The notes under the pieces were generated by a model that made no database searches, was not told the DNA's origin, and worked only from the letters and a program-made list of their open reading frames with translations. A stretch of 64,000 nt of DNA from Trifolium pratense (taxonomy: Eukaryota > Streptophyta > Magnoliopsida > Fabales > Fabaceae), in assembly GCF_020283565.1 (NCBI RefSeq), contig NC_060064.1, positions 15,830,337 to 15,894,336 of the forward strand, in the 5' to 3' direction. Every line of letters starts with the position of its first letter. The first letter of the stretch is position 1. Positions 18,904 through 31,863 of the stretch are shown here, piece after piece. Both the position numbers and the translations under genes were made by a program.

Positions 18904-19207
18904 TAACACGTAAATATACCTACACATTCGACACCAAAACTGCTTTTCAATCTAACCAACCCAACACCTGGCTGTAACGATCATGAGGTCATACCTCACA
19001 AGTCATGGGGTGGATACTTGGATTACCAAATATGGTTCAGCAATCAAGACACACTAACCAGTTGCTGCTGTTGGTCTGAAAAAGGCACTGCATGCTAAAA
19101 AGGAGCAACTTTGACCCAACAAAGCAGCTTCACAAAGAAGAACTATGACATCCCATGACAATAGACGCACAACTTCTGAAGGTAATGGACACAAGAATCG
19201 AAAATAA
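18904..19207. other. Downstream flank of importin pseudogene
   Basis: No gene recognised. Probably relics of the 3'UTR and flank of the importin-5 copy. Confidence 0.5.
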
Positions 19208-22200
19208 TTAGGATGATAGGATGGATTGAAGCGCAAGCTGTTGTTGAGGGTGCAACGATAACCAGGTTGAAGCAAGGGTAGAAGGCGGCAAAGTCTGTTG
19301 AAGTTGCCTCAATAAATTAATCATCCGACTTACGGTTTGTTAAGTTGCCAGATCATTCCCCGCACATAATATCTACATCATAATGGATAATGAATGCCAA
19401 ACAAACATAAGTTTATATTGGAAATGTAAATAGAATAAAAATAACTAATGACAGTAACTAAAGCTGGCATTGGTAGAAGGTTGTACCTCGGCAAAAATTA
19501 CAATAATCTTAGGAATATACTGATTGTTTTGACCTATAAGTTCTCTATCAGATCTGGAATTGAATGATTGTACAAGACATATTAAAATTGTTAGGCAACA
19601 GGAAGTAGAAACAGCAAATTAGGTACATAGCATTTAATCAGAACATGTTCAGGATCAGACTTCTACCTTTCAACCATTGAACAAAGTAAGTCATGCACAA
19701 CTTTAGACTCAATTAAATCAGCTTTTATAGGCAAACAACTTAGCCAGGCCGGAACAACCTGCAACCAAGAAAGAGTCAATGAAGTAATTCAAAACACACA
19801 AGCATAAGAGTTTTGCTCCAAATCTCACTTCTAAGAGAAACAATTGGCATGCAAACTAGTGCTAAACTTGTGTCATCGACTAATGTTACAAAAATATTAA
19901 GTGGTCTATGATATCATTAAGTTTTCCTGTGTGCGGAAGTGGAACCATAATCCATAAATATATTATAGGAGTATTATGCTTATAATATAACATTGGCAAA
20001 AGCTGAATGTGACAACCATCCATATTGCCAACACTGGATTTGGATAAAGGCAAGTAAAAATCATAGCTATAATGATCAGAAAATCATTACAAGATGTAGT
20101 TTTAGAACAGCCAACTCAAGAAGTATGACTAGCAACCTATACTTGTTCAAGTGATATTATGATCACATTCAAGACTAAGGCATCAGAAAAATGTATGATG
20201 TACCTGCGCTGCATTTATGCTATCACGGTGGAACTGGCATATTTTTCGAAGGGCTGAAACAGCACTATCATATGCCATTACATTATCAGAATCCCGTGCA
20301 TTTGGATGTGTTATCACAGCATTTAACCTTGAAAGTGCCTCTGTAGAAGAAAATAAAAATTATAACAACGGTGTAAGACACTAATAAAATGCAAATTAAG
20401 AAACTGGTATGAGTAACTGACCTCCAACAAGGGGTTTGAAAACAGATCCACCAAACTCGGCACAAACACCAACACCATAAACAGCTGCCTGATAAGATAT
20501 TCGATTTTTGCTTTGAGAAAAATACAACTACCTCAATTATATATAACAAAACTATAAAACATTAATATAAAGTAAACCAGAGGTGGGAACCTGTCGAACA
20601 TCTGAACATTCATCATTGCAAGCTTCAAGCAAGAATGGAAGAAATGAAACATAATATCTGTAACAACAAATAAATAGAAAATATAGAACAAACCATTCCA
20701 AATAAAGGGAACAAATATTTTGTACATGAACTTATAGAGAATTCCCAAGGAATAAAAGAAAGGGGGGAGTGCTTTTTTCTTGGGAGGGAAGGGGATTTCT
20801 TACTTAAGAGCTGATTCACGACAGTGCTCGGCAACATCAACGAATATCCAAATGGCAGTTCTCCTTTCTTCTGAGGTTTTGTCTTTACCCTGATTATTAG
20901 TTGTCAACAATGGAAATTTTGATTCAGAAGGTTATATGACTTGCGTCTCTAACTGAAGCCATAGGCATTGGGACAAACATGAAACACATCATTCACAAAT
21001 CACAAGAGGGGGTAGGGGGATAAAGACACAACAAGACATGAGTGGCAGTGAACTTACAAACATAGGTGTTAGGTATGACGAAAGATCATCAAAGAAAGGC
21101 AAAAAAAATGCCCTGAATGTTTTTATCAACGTCCCCAAACAATCACCGATCTAGCACACAAAAAGATTCAACATAAGAGCAAGGACAGAATGCATAAAGA
21201 ATGCAATTAATTAATGAGATGAATTAGATGACAAGCATATATTATTCATACTCGATCAAAAAGTTCTTCTTCTTGCTCATTTTCTTCCTTGAGTAGTTCT
21301 CTTTCTTCAGCATCAAAGTCCTCTTCTTTGGCTCTCTCTGCTCTTTCATGCTTTCTGGATGAACTGGCCATGATGACTTGTTTAATCTCGTCAACAATGC
21401 TCCTCACTTGTTTTTCATCTAGATATGGTCCTGAGACCTAGAGAAATAAACCCCAGCTAACTTCAGTTTTAAACAACCTAATGGATAATTGATGGCTTCA
21501 AAATTACCATAAACAAAACCAACAATACTGTAGCATAAATGGATGGATGAGAGAGAGAGAGAGAGAGAGAGTAATATGGCGGAATGGGATAGAAATTATA
21601 TTTTTACAAATGCTACCTAGATTATTCTATATCCTAAACTACCAATTCTTTTTTAATACTAGAAAAGTATTGCGCAGACAATTGACACGGGATATGAATC
21701 ACATGCTCTCTACTCCACTACTACTTTCAGTCTCCAACCTCTATTGCTTGCACAACTACAAAATCTGGGTCTTATCCATTGTTATCTAGGTCATCCAAAT
21801 TAAAGATGGTCCCAAGCCTTTGCTAGTTGCAGACCTTGGAATGTGAATCATGTCAGCTTGATAGACAAGTTCGAGCTACTTTTACGAGCACAGTTCTTCA
21901 TCAAGCAAAATTATAAGAGGGTTTAATGTTACCCTCTTCCTATTGCAGAAAAGGCTTCTTAATTTTCAATTCATGCTATATTTCATATTTCATTGTAAAT
22001 TATATTTCATATGACAAATGCTTCCAAGATACAGTACCACACAAAAAGAGCAACAACAAATCAATTAGCTATCAATTTCTCCTTCACCCAGTTATTTGAA
22101 AGAAGGTAAAAAAGATTGCATGTCATGGAATAGTAATTTATTTCCAACAATACAAAATCGACACATAGATGAATGTTACAAACCTGTATGCATTTATTCA

Positions 22201-25200
22201 GTGCGTCCAACATGCTTGCACAAATTTCTACCTCTGGCTCCTGGAAGGCAGCTAAAATACATTGATACAGGCACCAAAACTAAAAATTAGAACCAAAAGA
22301 TCAGAAGAATAGGCAGCATTTTAACCTTATGTACAGCTTCCACCAAATTTGGAATTATATAATCAGACAATTGTTTTAGGTAAGCTGCATCACGGCCTTG
22401 TGACTGCCCCTTCTCTATTGCTAATTTTGCTGAAGACAACAGTTCTGGCATAGCTATTAACAAAGCAGGCAGGTTGCATTAAAAAAGTAGGTCAGGATTA
22501 CTAGAAATAGAAATACTACAAGTAAGGTTCTGACAATAAAGAATATACTTGTAGCTGCTGCATCCCTAACTTCTTCACTGAAGTCAAATGCAAGAAGAGG
22601 AACCAATGTGGAAGCAACCTATATGATTAAACAAAGTTAGCAAATAAAGATTTTGGACAGAGAAATGGCAATAAAATAGAAAACAATGCCAACCTGGTCA
22701 ATCCAAGGAAAAAAACCTTCCTTCAACTCATCAGCATAACACCATAACACCATAACACGTTACATGCTGTAGCCTTATCCTCCAGGACACTGGTCTTAAT
22801 GCCGATTCTTTTATCCCCGAGAGTAATGGTTTCAATGCTACAACACAAACAGCCAGAAGCCAAGTAGTCAAAAGCAAGTTAAATATCCATTGATTTAGTC
22901 GATATCTCTTTCTTTATTTTCAGTCTTGAAAAATGATGCACGGGTACTCCATTTGAGGGAGAGTACCAGTATCGGGTACATACCCGTACCTTAATTTATG
23001 CCCATACATTAGTTTTATCTAAAAATTCCGTACCCCGTATCGGCCACCGGTACCGTACCCGCACCTAGGCAACGTAGGTCCTATGCTTATTCCTTTTGTT
23101 AATAGTTAATACAATAAACTTTTTATTGACAAAAGAAAGGACTGCATATTGAAGTGAAATAATAGAGAATAAAATGGATCCAGAAACACATCACATCATG
23201 TGCCCAAAATACAATAACCGGAACTGAAAAGACACCTGTCATCATCTTCATCAAACTCAGCATCAGAATCTGTTGATGTAATTGACACATCAGGCTTAAG
23301 TTGTGCAGACTGGAGCAAGGGAGGCATGACAAAACCCATGTATGGGAGAAAATCTTGTCCGAGACACCTGCAAAGTCGTCCCCATGCCTGAGAACATAAA
23401 GGCCAAGTGAAAATTTGAGGTATAAATGTATTTAAATTATAATGATAAAAAATAAATGTTTCAAAAAAGAAAAAGATCATACTTGTATCATGTAACTCGC
23501 AGTTGGATCATCAGCATCCAGTTGAGATTGTTGCAGTGACATCAAGACATCCATGACCTAGTGAAAGAAGAATGAAAATCATACATTAGCACATACAAAG
23601 TGAACAACAATTAGATTGTATATGAAATAATATATAAGAACTCTATTTCCATCAGAAACATGTTTATCTGAGTAAAAAAAGAAACACAAGAAATAACATG
23701 CTAAAATAAATTAAAAATCACCTGTTTGGCATCATCACTGAATTTGGCCTTTCCAACAAGCATTCCTACCAAACTAATACACTCCATTGCTTTGGCACGA
23801 AGCAGACGATTGGATTTGTCATTTGCATTCAACAAAATAGCTTTTAAGTATGGAATCACAACGTCATAATACTTTTCAAATTTCTCCTGTTACCATGAGA
23901 TTTTAAATTTATCAAGTACAAGACTTAAAAACAATGTGACTACTATATAAAGAATAATGGTTATATAGAGCACCTCTGAAGACTCAACAACTGATGTTAA
24001 AGCTGTCAAAGCACGTTCTTGAACCATTAGCTTTCCACCCTACGATCCATGCATGAAAAGAGATGGAAATCATATACTTTTATATTTATCATCACAAATC
24101 TATAAAATATAAAGCAACATGACACCTTTTGATTATAAAACATTTTGCAACAATTGATAAAATAAACTGACATTATATACAACAATACTCACGATCATGA
24201 AAGAAATTTTTTAACAAATTAGAAACCTAGATAGAGTAAATGCAGATTCACTCGTTCTTGGAGACAAAAACAATAAACCAAGAAAAATGCATGAAATTCA
24301 CTTCTTTCAAACGAAATTGAGATGTATAATCAAGGAAAACACAATATGATTTCTAGTCACCATAAAGATATTATTAAAACAAATACCTGAAGGAGTACAA
24401 AAAGTTTGCTCACAATCCCATCCAAATAAGGTATTAGAATATCTGCGGTGCAATTAACAGTGAATCGTAACACTGCAGAAGCAGCATGAGCCTGCAATAT
24501 AAAGGAATAAATAAATGATGAACATCATAAAAAAAATTAGGAATTCAAATGAGATATCAAAGATCAAGAACTCAAGATTCATATTTACGCATTAGTAGTG
24601 GCCCTAAAGTACAGACCCAGTAATTATGAAAAGATGACTTGGGGCAGAAGAACTTTAATATGTCAAAGAAATTAATCATATAACCCATGTTAGAATGATG
24701 GAAAATGTTCAAAAAAATCCAAAATATTAAAAAATGCATAATCCAGAAAATTTTCCCACCAAGTTTAATACTTTTAAGTCAAAATGTCTGGTAAGTATGA
24801 GAAAAACCTCTGCACAAAGCATTTAGAAAGTGAGGACGGTTACAACAATATAAAATATGTGTGAACAAACACTAGAACCCAAAAAATCCACAAGGTAACA
24901 CAAGATGTAAATGCATAAGATTACTTTGATCGAGCACAAACGGACAACCATGCATGGAAAACAAATTTGTCTATCTCCGGTAGAATACAATACATAATCA
25001 AGGGAAAATGAAAAATCGAGAATGAAATCCAATAAATCTAAACTTAATATGATTCAGAACACGGAATGGTCAATAAGACTAAATTTACATAAAGAACAAA
25101 AGAGAAGCCTGAGTGAGTTGAATTAATAGAGCTGACAATGTACTTGGTCAAGATAAAAGTGCAAACCTGTACTCGAGCATTTTGAAAATCATCCATGGCA

Positions 25201-25690
25201 CCAGCTAATGCCAGAAGCACTAAGTGGTGATATTTAACTTGCAAGTGTGGCCCTAAATTTATGGACAACTGCCCAATTACGTTTATAGCCGCCCATCGCA
25301 CCCTAGGGTGTGGGTGAGAAAATGATTTAAAACCATTGACAATACATACTCCAGATTCTTTGTCATCACCTGCACCATCAAAGATTATGGTTTAAGATAC
25401 ATACGCATGCCTGTTACTTTTTCCACCTAACCAACCCCAAATATTCACCCACAATATACTTATGAAGGATAAACACTGCCACTACAAGTAAAAGATTACC
25501 TTTGAACAACCCTCTGCAATTTGTGCGATGGCAATGAGCGCAGCATGGTGCTTTTTCCATTCAAGGGCAGCCAAGTAAGTCGGCAACAACTCAGACGCAA
25601 CCGGCACAATCGTGTTCCCACCCAAAGAAATTGAAAGTCTGTCCAAATCCATAGTTAAGAGTCTCACCAGCATCCTCATGGATGTTGGCT
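19208..25690 (-). pseudogene. Importin-5 / karyopherin beta-3 pseudogene, 5'-truncated
   Basis: HEAT-repeat nuclear import receptor of the importin-5 type (family length about 1,110 residues). About 20 exons on the minus strand can be followed, with consensus splice sites, from 25690-25500 through 25369-25167, 24491-24387, 24039-23974, 23886-23722, 23557-23483, 23387-23236, 22837-22694, 22618-22549, 22453-22326, 22240-22184, 21437-21252, 21150-21058, 20889-20804, 20657-20591, 20488-20422, 20340-20204, 19758-19667 and 19553-19487 to 19372-19208. Diagnostic stretches are IAQIAEGCSK, CLGQDFLPYMG, QVRSIVDEIKQV and STLASTW. About the first third is absent. Lesions are a short frame-shifting deletion near 25645, a 1-bp loss near 25318, an 8-bp tandem duplication at 22741-22756, and TAA in place of a Glu codon at 19340-19342. 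Retained introns show DNA-level duplication, not retrocopying. Lesions are judged against my memory of plant homologues. Confidence 0.88.
21549..21571. repeat. (GA)n microsatellite
   Basis: About eleven GA units in an intron of the importin pseudogene. Confidence 0.95.
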
Positions 25691-26995
25691 TTCAGAACAT
25701 TATACATTCTGATAAAGGAGTCATTCATCATGTATCTATATTACCTAATTCACAAGAAATGTAGACATTTTTGGTAAATTAATGCTTCGTGACTTTGTTT
25801 TTTAATATCATAATTTATTGTCTGTTTTACACAGTCCTGGGATATATGATTAGCAAATAAGCAGAGATAGAGTTGAAGCATTTTCTCAAGTATCTCCAAT
25901 TTATATTCTTAACAAACCTGTCAATCCAAATAATATATAACATGCATTATTTAAGAGGTATTTTAATATACAGAACTTTGTTTTTTATAAAGGCCAAAAG
26001 GATAGAAAGATGACAACTAAGACATCCCAACTATATTGACAACTCAAAGAAGCCACCTAAAAAGCACCCTAATGAAATATATTAAATAAAAATAAAATAA
26101 GGTGTAAGAATTCCTCTGCCTCATTAAAAACCTTACTAAGGAAAACCCAATGGGATAAAACCTTGATGAAGGGAAAAAGAGTGCAGAGGTAGAACAATTA
26201 TTCAGCATAAACAACAAAATCACAAAAATCTATATAAGGGTAATCCTTATTGAAATAATTCCAAATTTACAAAATCTAAAGCTTCATATTGACATCCTTT
26301 TTCTCCAACCGCATCAATGAATTCACTTCTTGCCTCCCTTCATCAAACAACATCTCCCTTTTCCACTCCGACCCGACCTCATCATGTACACCTTATCCTG
26401 TAATGAAAACATTATTCTCAAAATCATCTTTTTACTGATATATCTTAAAACATATATTTACTTTTTTTCCTTATACAACATCACTATATATAAATTCACA
26501 TAACCCTTACTGTTGGAATTTTGAGACAATTAAAAGAAAGGGTTAAAGTTACAAAGAAGAGGTAGTATATATTATTACTTGAAGCAATGAACCAACAACT
26601 AATCAGTGATTTTTCTTATACTGATGTCAATGTCATGGATCATCATGGTGGTTACATCTAATTAAGTGATTTTAAATCATACAATGTCAAGATCATATCA
26701 CATATACATTTCCAATTTCAGCTCTAAATTCCATTTTTTCAACCAGAATTTTTTTTAGGAGTTGCATTAAAGAAAAGGAAAACCAAATAAATCAATAAAA
26801 TACAAACACATAAATGATAGTATATCGGCATTCAAGTCAATAACACCAGACACAAACCATTTGAACAAAACGATAGATGTTTTGGGGTGAAATTTAAAAC
26901 TCAAAGGAATGATAATTTTGCCCAAACATAGAAAAGGGGGTGAAAAACATGGTGAAAAACAAGCATGTTAATGTTTACCTTCAAGGTCAACGAGT
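25691..26995. other. Intergenic region: importin breakpoint to CNL-4 3' end
   Basis: No gene. The importin similarity stops abruptly near 25690. From about 26100 rightwards the sequence is CNL-type 3' flank, including the conserved block at 26114-26189. A donor-like GTAAAC after the CNL-4 stop begins at 26978. Confidence 0.6.
26114..26189 (-). repeat. Conserved ~73-bp block, copy 2
   Basis: Same block as 13612-13684: on the plus strand CTGCCTCATTAAAAACCTTA to AAAAAGAGTGCAGAG. It lies downstream of CNL-4. Confidence 0.6.
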
Positions 26996-29641
26996 TTATT
27001 TTTGCTTTCCAATGAAGATGTGCTTGATATGAGCAATCATGGGCCAGTACTCACCGATTTGAGGCTGACATTTTTGGCATAATTCAGGACAATTAAATAT
27101 GCGCAAACCTTCAAGTGCAGTGAGGTGTTTAATGTCATTTGGAAGAGTTAACAATTGAGGACAGAAACGGACAAAAAGCCTCTTAAGATGAGTCATTGTT
27201 GTGAGACACTCAGGCAGCATCTTAAGATTTGGAAAATCATTTATTTCCAAGGTCTCTAAAGTGTCTGCGGCACCTACAATCCATCTTGGCAATGTCACGA
27301 TGACCTGGAAATTCACGAAGATACAAATGTTTCATCTTCAATTTTTGAATTGGATTTTCGTTGTTCAATGATAAGTCTAACTTCTTACAGTCTTTAAGGA
27401 ACAAAGTCTGTAATTTAGGGAAACAATAAAGAGGTAAGGACTCCAAGCTTCCACATGAATCAACAATCAATGTTTCAAGGAAAGTAGGTTGGTGTGCCTC
27501 GTCAAACAAAAATTTCAAATTATCACAACGATAAAAATCCAAAGATTGAAGATACTTCAAGCTTGCAAATTCATTTTGTGAAAGAACAGATTGTTTTGTC
27601 GTTATAGACAGTTTTCGAAGGCTGACCAGCTGCCCTAATCCTTTAGGTAGTGTTTCAAGCTCCGTACATCCAGAAAGTAACGAGACTTGCAAATTTTGGA
27701 GCTTGCAAATAGAATGGGGAAGTCTTTTGATTTTGCTGTTATTAGATAGATCAAGAGTGCGCAGGTGCTCTAATTTAGCAATTGAATCAGGTATAGTATC
27801 CATCGAAGAATCACTTAAATCTAAAAGCCGTAAGAATTTGTATCTTGATACCCATATATCCAAAAGAGAAGCACTGTCAAGACCCATTCCACGAATGGGA
27901 AACAATATAGTTCTTACTTGTTTGGACTTTAAAATCAGATCAAGGTCAAGTGAATCCTTTTCAACAATTGATACGTGCCTCACTTGGTTGGGTATATTTC
28001 GAGTATGAGACTGTACTAGAACACACTCATCTTTTGCAACATACAATGCAAGATCATGCACCAAATCATGTACTTTGTAAACGAAAAGCTGGCCTTCGTC
28101 CTTAAAATCTAGAAGAAATGACCTTGAATGGAATTCATCTATATATTCTCTTGCAATATTCTCCAGATTTTCACTTCCATTACGGGATTCCACTAATCCC
28201 AGGGCTATCCAAATTTTAACCATACTATTCATACCGAAGCTAAAACCTTTGGGAAATAGGGAAAAATAAGCAAAACAGTGCCTCAAATATGATGGCATTT
28301 GATCATAGCTTAATTTTAGTGCAGGTAAAATATCATCTTGCTTCTCTACCAAAAAAAAAATATCATCTTGCTTTTGCTCTAAATTCCATATTTCTGAATC
28401 TCTTACGAATTCCCACTTAGTTAAATCAAATTTTGAATACAGAGAACTTCCTAATGTTTTCACCGCTAGTGGAACTCCAAGACATTTTTTGATAATTTCC
28501 TTTGCAATCTCCACTAGATTAGGAAAATTTTCTTCTTCACCTTCCTCAAACGCTGATTTAACGAACAAACTCAAACTATTATCCATAGAAAGACCATGTA
28601 AAACATATGAGGGAACAGTGCCCATCATTGAAGCAATTGATTTACTACGCGTTGTCACCATTATTTTGCTTCCTACTGTGCCAACTTTTATCAAATCTTT
28701 CAACTCAATCCATTTTGCACGATCATCATTCCATATGTCATCTAACACGAGCAAAAACTTCTGACCAGAAAGTTTAGATCTCAGACGACTTACAAGCTGC
28801 ACCATATCTAAGTTGTTAATATTTTCTTGGTGTTGAGAGAAATTAAGAGTTGGGGCTGAAGCTGAAGCTAACATGGAATCAGAAATAGAGTTGATGATAT
28901 TAATAATTATTTGCTTGATGTCAAAATCATTTGATACACACACCCACATCTTCAATTGAAAAAGTTGATCCACTTTCTTATCATTGAACACCAACTTTGC
29001 AAGTGTGGTTTTCCCCAACCCTCCAATTCCCACAATGGGAATAACACACAATCTTTTATCACCAACACCATCACCTTGAGGATGTGGTTGCATCAACAGC
29101 TTGATAATTTCTTCCCTATCACTCTCTCTTCCTATGACACTTGAAGCATCAACATCGGGATAAGTCATTTGTCTCCTTTGGACAGGAAGTCCAGGATTAA
29201 CGTTGATGGTTGTAAGTCCAAACTTGGTCCCATTAGATGCTACCTTATCCAATCTGTCCCTAATATCTTTGATTTGTTGCACCATCTTAAAACGGAAAGT
29301 GAGTGGATTAGAGGATGAAAAGAAGTGGCGTATACCTTCATACTTGTGCTGCCAGAAGCTTCCACAACTTGCTTCCGCTTGTCTTGTAACTCAAATCCAT
29401 CTAATACGTCTTCAGCATCGGAACAGATGCTTTGAATCTGCCTTAGCCATTCACGCACGGCATGTTGTTGGTTCTTCTTATCCTCTGCGTCTAACAACAA
29501 ACCTCTAACAATTAACAAAGTATCTTTGAACGCTTGTAGATCTTTATAGACACCATAGGCTCGAGAAGCCTCTTCGTAAGCATAAGAAGCAAGCTTCCCA
29601 AGCAGTGAATCAGCAACACCAAACACAAACGATTCAGCCAT
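26996..29641 (-). pseudogene. CC-NBS-LRR gene with two frameshifts (CNL-4)
   Basis: This is a full-length CNL split over three frames. 29641 to about 29332 encodes the coiled coil (MAESFVFG; DAEDVLDGFE). About 29331-27300 encodes NB-ARC and most LRRs (GIGGLGKTT, LVLDDIW, TTRS, GVPLAV, VHD). About 27300-26996 encodes the LRR end (TLPRWIVG, EYWPMIAHIKH). Against its four sisters, a 2-bp insertion near 29331 (GTATACGCC instead of GTACGCC) breaks the end of the coiled coil, and a 1-bp insertion near 27300 breaks the last LRRs. A 10-residue in-frame duplication is also present (QKQDDI repeated as EKQDDI, near 28345-28380). Unless RNA editing or unusual splicing intervenes, it yields only a truncated CC peptide. 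Sequence error is the alternative. Confidence 0.8.
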
Positions 29642-29876
29642 GTTAATGTAAAACAGACGAGAGCAGAAATGTAAGTTTGTGATAGTAATTGTGCCTTCAG
29701 ATACAATTCATACTTGTTCATATATTTCTAGAAGTCAACCAACAAAGATAGTCAATTCGCCAACTTATTTTATTCATATGGGAATGGAACCAATGCAATA
29801 ATAGTCGCATTTTGCGGATTACTACTTACATTCGTGGAAATTTAAAGGACAAGTTGTTAGAAGAACCAAATAAATA

Positions 29877-30171
29877 CTCCCTCCGGTCCTTTTTATAAGA
29901 AATATTTAGGGTAAAAAATTTGGTCCTTTTTATAAGAAACTTTGACCAATTTTCAAATGTTTTAAATGTTCAATTTCACTTATGCCCTTATTTATTATGA
30001 GAGAGAATTTAAAAATAAGTAAGTTAGTTGAATAAAGAGTAATTAAATAAGGGTATACATGGAATAAATTAAAATTTATAAGAGTATTAAATGAAAATAA
30101 CTATGTTAAATGTGTTTCATTGGTCTGTGTGATTTTTTCAAAGTGTTCCTTATAATAAGGACCGGGGGGAG
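29877..30171. mobile_element. Stowaway-like MITE
   Basis: A 295-bp AT-rich element with terminal inverted repeats CTCCCTCCGGTCCTTTTTAT and the complement of CTCCCCCCGGTCCTTATTAT, flanked by TA on both sides (29875-29876 and 30172-30173). Typical Tc1/mariner-derived non-autonomous element, no coding capacity. Confidence 0.85.
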
Positions 30172-30520
30172 TAGGTTATATTATAAAAAGCACGAACACG
30201 CCGGCTGGTATACATAAAATAAGAATTAAGCTGCACCAAAAATTTGAACATGTTTGCAGGCCAACACAAAATATACTATAGTATAATACTGTATTTGTTA
30301 GCATTTCACTTTTGTTTGCTTTGTTTGTTTTCCTTTGTTGGCTGGATATGGCGGCATTGATTTGTGAGTCTACTCCTATTTTTTAATTTTTACTCTTAAA
30401 TTAAAAAAAATAATTTAAATTCTAATTAATTGATCAGTAACTGCAAGGCCAAGCAGTATAGTCACCCATGACTGTTGAAAACTTGTAACCTGGCTGATCT
30501 AATAGAATGACTATAAATTC

Positions 30521-30674
30521 ACCAATCGTTAGTCGATTTAGTGGTGATTAACGCTGAATTTAGTAGGGAGGACCACGATTCGATTCCCGCAACTACGATC
30601 GGGAGGGGACTGGAACCAGTTGATACCAGAACTGTCCCCGAACCAGATTAAACTGGTGGTGAAAACAAAAAAAA
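30521..30674 (+). mobile_element. tRNA-derived SINE
   Basis: Same family as 12981-13129. It has TCGTTAGTCGATTTAGTGG (box A), a GATTCGATTCCCG B-box, AACTACGATCGGGAGGGGAC, and a short A-rich tail. Target duplication not clear. Confidence 0.75.
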
Positions 30675-31409
30675 CTAGTAGTAAAATACTCCCTCCAGTC
30701 TCAAATATTTAATACTATTATTCCTTAATTGCCCTTCTCAATTAAAGAACTCCGAACACCGAGAGGAGATCCCTCCCATCATCTTTTCTCTTGTTGCATC
30801 TCAGTCTTCCACTTCCCTTTTGCAGCATATTGTTCAATCAAATATATATTTTTTTATTTGAAAGATGTAGATCTAAACTGGACCACCTACGGTGAAATTT
30901 ACACAAGAGGATAAAAGATCAAGGGTACATGATAGGGAATAAAAAATATAGAAATTGTACAGGAAAGGGTGTAATCAATTTTTTTTTACCAAAAACAAAA
31001 TATATTCATTCATTCAAATTAATAGCGTACATCGATACAATATAAATTCAAATTTGCTAAAAACAAAAAGGATAAACCTGCAAACAAAACAAACTTACAG
31101 TATCCGTGTTAATAGCATAAAACGACAAATTACATAAGCCTACCAATATGACTATAATGAAGTGTATAGAATATACATGCCTCCAGATTTATAGCATTGA
31201 TGACACAAAAGCCGACATTAATTGGATTTGCACTAATAAAAAATAATCATTCAACCCGAGAAAACAAACACCGCACAAAGACGGGACAACATATATACAC
31301 CGTACAAAGATGGAAAATCAAAACAAACAAATATGTGAGAATCACACTTATTTATAACAAGAAAAAACAATTTGAAGGGATGATTTTAGGTCAAAATTGA
31401 CCTAAAATC

Positions 31410-31863
31410 TATTGGAAAAACAGCCATAGAGAAAATAAAAGAACACAATCACAACACAAGAATATAATTAACGTGGAAATTCCAAAATCAGAGAAAAAAT
31501 CACGGTCGTTGTTTAAATCGACAACCAGATAATATCACTATATGTGAAAATTATTACAACACATAGACTACCCTCAACCACCTTACGACCTCAGTACACC
31601 CACACTCTCCAAAGCAAATATCAAACTACATCTCACAACACTCTAATAAAATAGCACAAGAGAAAACATAAAAAGTCAGATATAAGCTTAAAAGTGCTAC
31701 TGACTGGTGCATTGAAACAAGGAACTTGAGGTCTCTATATATAACATTGAGCTCCCCCTTGCTTCACTTCTCTAAGCGATGTGAGACTTCTCCAATATAA
31801 TTTCCTTGACCTTTTTTTTCCTTCATTAGCAATATGGGACTTACATTGCAATCAACCCTAACA
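31410..31863 (-). repeat. LTR of the TRIM-like element
   Basis: A TG-start LTR with a polypurine tract just outside it. The 3' end is mutated from CAACA to CAATA. Confidence 0.6.

Larger units (their letters stand above)
29642..31409. other. Intergenic region with a MITE and a SINE
   Basis: No gene. It holds the CNL-4 upstream DNA, a complete Stowaway-like MITE, a SINE, and a truncated Stowaway terminus (ACTCCCTCCAGTCTCAAATA near 30689). The remainder, 30720-31400, is AT-rich and unrecognised. Confidence 0.6.
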
